A stretch of 6,610 nt of DNA from Streptococcus oralis. Lineage in GTDB: Bacteria; Bacillota; Bacilli; Lactobacillales; Streptococcaceae. Below, in pieces: positions 5,214-6,610 of this stretch. The stretch is from positions 1 to 6,610 of the forward strand of contig CALHBZ010000229.1 of NCBI GenBank assembly GCA_937930605.1. Direction: 5' to 3'. A program made the translations under genes and the position numbers. Within the stretch, counting starts at the first letter, position 1. Each line of letters begins with the position of its first letter. The notes under the pieces were generated by a model, which saw nothing but the letters and a program-made list of their open reading frames with translations, was not told the DNA's origin and did no database searches.

Positions 5214-6610
5214 TTACTCACTTTCTTTCAACTTGGCCAATTCCTGTGCAAGCAGTTTAAGGGCAACTTGTGGATTAGCTTGGCCTTTGGTTGCCTTCAT
5301 AAGGAATCCTGTGAAGGCCTTATCTGCGTTGCGTTTACCTGATTTGAAGTCGGCAACGGCAGCTTCGTTATCGGCAAAGACTTGGTGGATGATTGGAATC
5401 AAGATAGCTGGATCTGAGATTTGCACCAAGCCTGCTTTTTCCACGTATTCACGCGCTCCACCACCGTTTTTAGCCAAATGGACAAAGACTTTCTTGGCAA
5501 TCTTAGAAGAGATAGTGCCGTCTTCGATGATGGCAATCATTTCAACCAAGTTTTCTGGTGTTAACTCGATTTGTTCCAGTGTCTTGCCTTCAGCGTTCAA
5601 GAACTGAGCGACTTCCCCTTGGAGCCAGTTTGAGACTTGCTTAGCATCGCCACCGAGGGCAACAGCTTTCTCAAAGAAGTCAGAAGTGACTTTGTTAGCA
5701 GTTAGCTGGCTAGCATCGTAGTCTGACAAGCCAAGGTCAGATACGTAGCGCGCACGGCGTTCCTTTGGAAATTCTGGTAACTCTGTACGCATTTCTTCGA
5801 TCCACTCGTCTGAGATTTCAAAAAGTGGTAGGTCTGGTTCTGGGAAGTAGCGGTAGTCTGCAGCCCCTTCCTTGACACGCATGAGGATGGTTGCCTTGTT
5901 GGCTTCATCATAACGGCGTGTTTCTTGGCGAATTTGACCACCTGAACGAAGGATTTCAGCTTGACGCTGGACTTCGTATTCAAGCCCTTTACGGACATTG
6001 GAGAAGGAGTTGAGGTTCTTCAACTCTGTCTTGGTACCGAATTTCTCTTGGCCATAAGGGCGAAGGGAGATGTTGGCATCCACACGCATAGAACCTTCTT
6101 CCATCTTAACGTCAGAAATGCCAGCGTACTGGATGACTTCCTTGAGGGCTGTCAGATAAGCGTAGGCTTCTTCAGGAGAACGCATGTCCGCTTCAGATAC
6201 AATCTCAATCAAAGGAACCCCTTGGCGGTTGAGGTCAACATAAGAGTAGCCATCTGTACCGTGGGTGTTTTTACCAGCGTCTTCTTCTAGGTGAGCACGT
6301 TCGATACCGATTTTCTTAGTCGTACCGTCTTCTAGCTCGACTTCAATCCAGCCGTTATAACCGATTGGCTCATCAAACTGAGAAATTTGGTAGGCTTTTG
6401 GATTATCAGGGTAGAAGTAATTCTTGCGGTCGAAGTGCATCTTTTTGTGGATGTCCATGTTAAGAGCAAGAGCTGCCTTGATACCAGCATCGACAACCCC
6501 TTTATTGAGAACTGGTAGTACTCCTGGGAAAGACCAGTCAATCACGTTGGTGTTGGCGTTTTGGTCATTTCCAAAGTGGGCAGAAGTAGGTGAGAAGATT
6601 TTTGAATTGG
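5214..6610 (-). CDS. gatB: Aspartyl/glutamyl-tRNA(Asn/Gln) amidotransferase subunit B, N-terminus outside window
   Basis: GatB is the tRNA-binding and kinase/transamidase subunit of GatCAB, which turns misacylated Glu-tRNA(Gln) (and Asp-tRNA(Asn)) into the correct amide using ammonia from GatA. The frame runs to the window edge, with 464 residues visible. Streptococcal GatB is about 480, so roughly 16 are missing. The GTG codon at 6545 is an internal valine ([10 protein letters not shown]), not the start. The family signature [13 protein letters not shown] is at 6203-6239 and the conserved [12 protein letters not shown] follows. The C-terminal tRNA-binding (YqeY-like) tail is complete to KLKESE and TAA at 5214-5216. 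The gene looks intact. In relatives it is the last of gatC-gatA-gatB; here the Tim44-like gene follows 74 bases downstream on the same strand. Confidence 0.97.
   Translation of the reverse strand, partial: NSKIFSPTSAHFGNDQNANTNVIDWSFPGVLPVLNKGVVDAGIKAALALNMDIHKKMHFDRKNYFYPDNPKAYQISQFDEPIGYNGWIEVELEDGTTKKIGIERAHLEEDAGKNTHGTDGYSYVDLNRQGVPLIEIVSEADMRSPEEAYAYLTALKEVIQYAGISDVKMEEGSMRVDANISLRPYGQEKFGTKTELKNLNSFSNVRKGLEYEVQRQAEILRSGGQIRQETRRYDEANKATILMRVKEGAADYRYFPEPDLPLFEISDEWIEEMRTELPEFPKERRARYVSDLGLSDYDASQLTANKVTSDFFEKAVALGGDAKQVSNWLQGEVAQFLNAEGKTLEQIELTPENLVEMIAIIEDGTISSKIAKKVFVHLAKNGGGAREYVEKAGLVQISDPAILIPIIHQVFADNEAAVADFKSGKRNADKAFTGFLMKATKGQANPQVALKLLAQELAKLKESE

Noticed and set aside
1..6610. 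CRISPR arrays, tRNA or rRNA genes, insertion sequences, BOX or RUP elements
   Set aside because: No regularly spaced repeats, cloverleaf, transposase frame or recognisable streptococcal repeat element was seen on reading both strands.

Overview
The window looks like chromosomal DNA of a mitis-group Streptococcus (S. mitis / S. oralis / S. pneumoniae relatives). The NusB, Asp23-family, EF-P and GatB products closely match pneumococcal proteins as I remember them. The order accA end, nusB, asp23-family gene, efp, gatB is also the pneumococcal order as I recall it. Species cannot be fixed from the sequence alone.

Left edge (1-624, + strand): the 3' part of a truncated essC (the FtsK/SpoIIIE-type ATPase of type VII secretion) enters from outside the window and stops at an in-frame TAG. 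About 13 codons later, in the same frame, the reading turns into the last 48-49 residues of AccA (acetyl-CoA carboxylase carboxyltransferase alpha), followed by a strong intrinsic terminator. This is a recombination scar, probably the edge of a T7SS island sitting at the 3' end of accA.

625-1590: an AT-rich intergenic stretch, then one lone + strand gene for a CPBP (CAAX/Abi-type) intramembrane protease with all three catalytic motifs intact. It converges on nusB, and a 13-bp bidirectional terminator separates the two.

1591-6610 (- strand, transcribed right to left): gatB (its first residues lie beyond the window), a membrane-anchored Tim44-like/zinc-ribbon protein, a cytoplasmic SPFH/virion-core-like protein, efp, an Asp23/YqhY-family gene and nusB. 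The two middle genes form a tight pair (8-nt gap, stop codon inside the Shine-Dalgarno) lying between gatB and efp. No terminator is visible between gatB and nusB. A good promoter lies just upstream of efp, so efp-asp23-nusB can be expressed both from it and by readthrough from the gat operon.

Functionally, the right part groups translation (tRNA-Gln/Asn amidation, polyproline rescue), rRNA antitermination, a YqhY-type protein linked in Bacillus to acetyl-CoA carboxylase, and a putative envelope-stress module. The two most interesting items are the essC::accA scar and the PspA-less SPFH/Tim44 pair.
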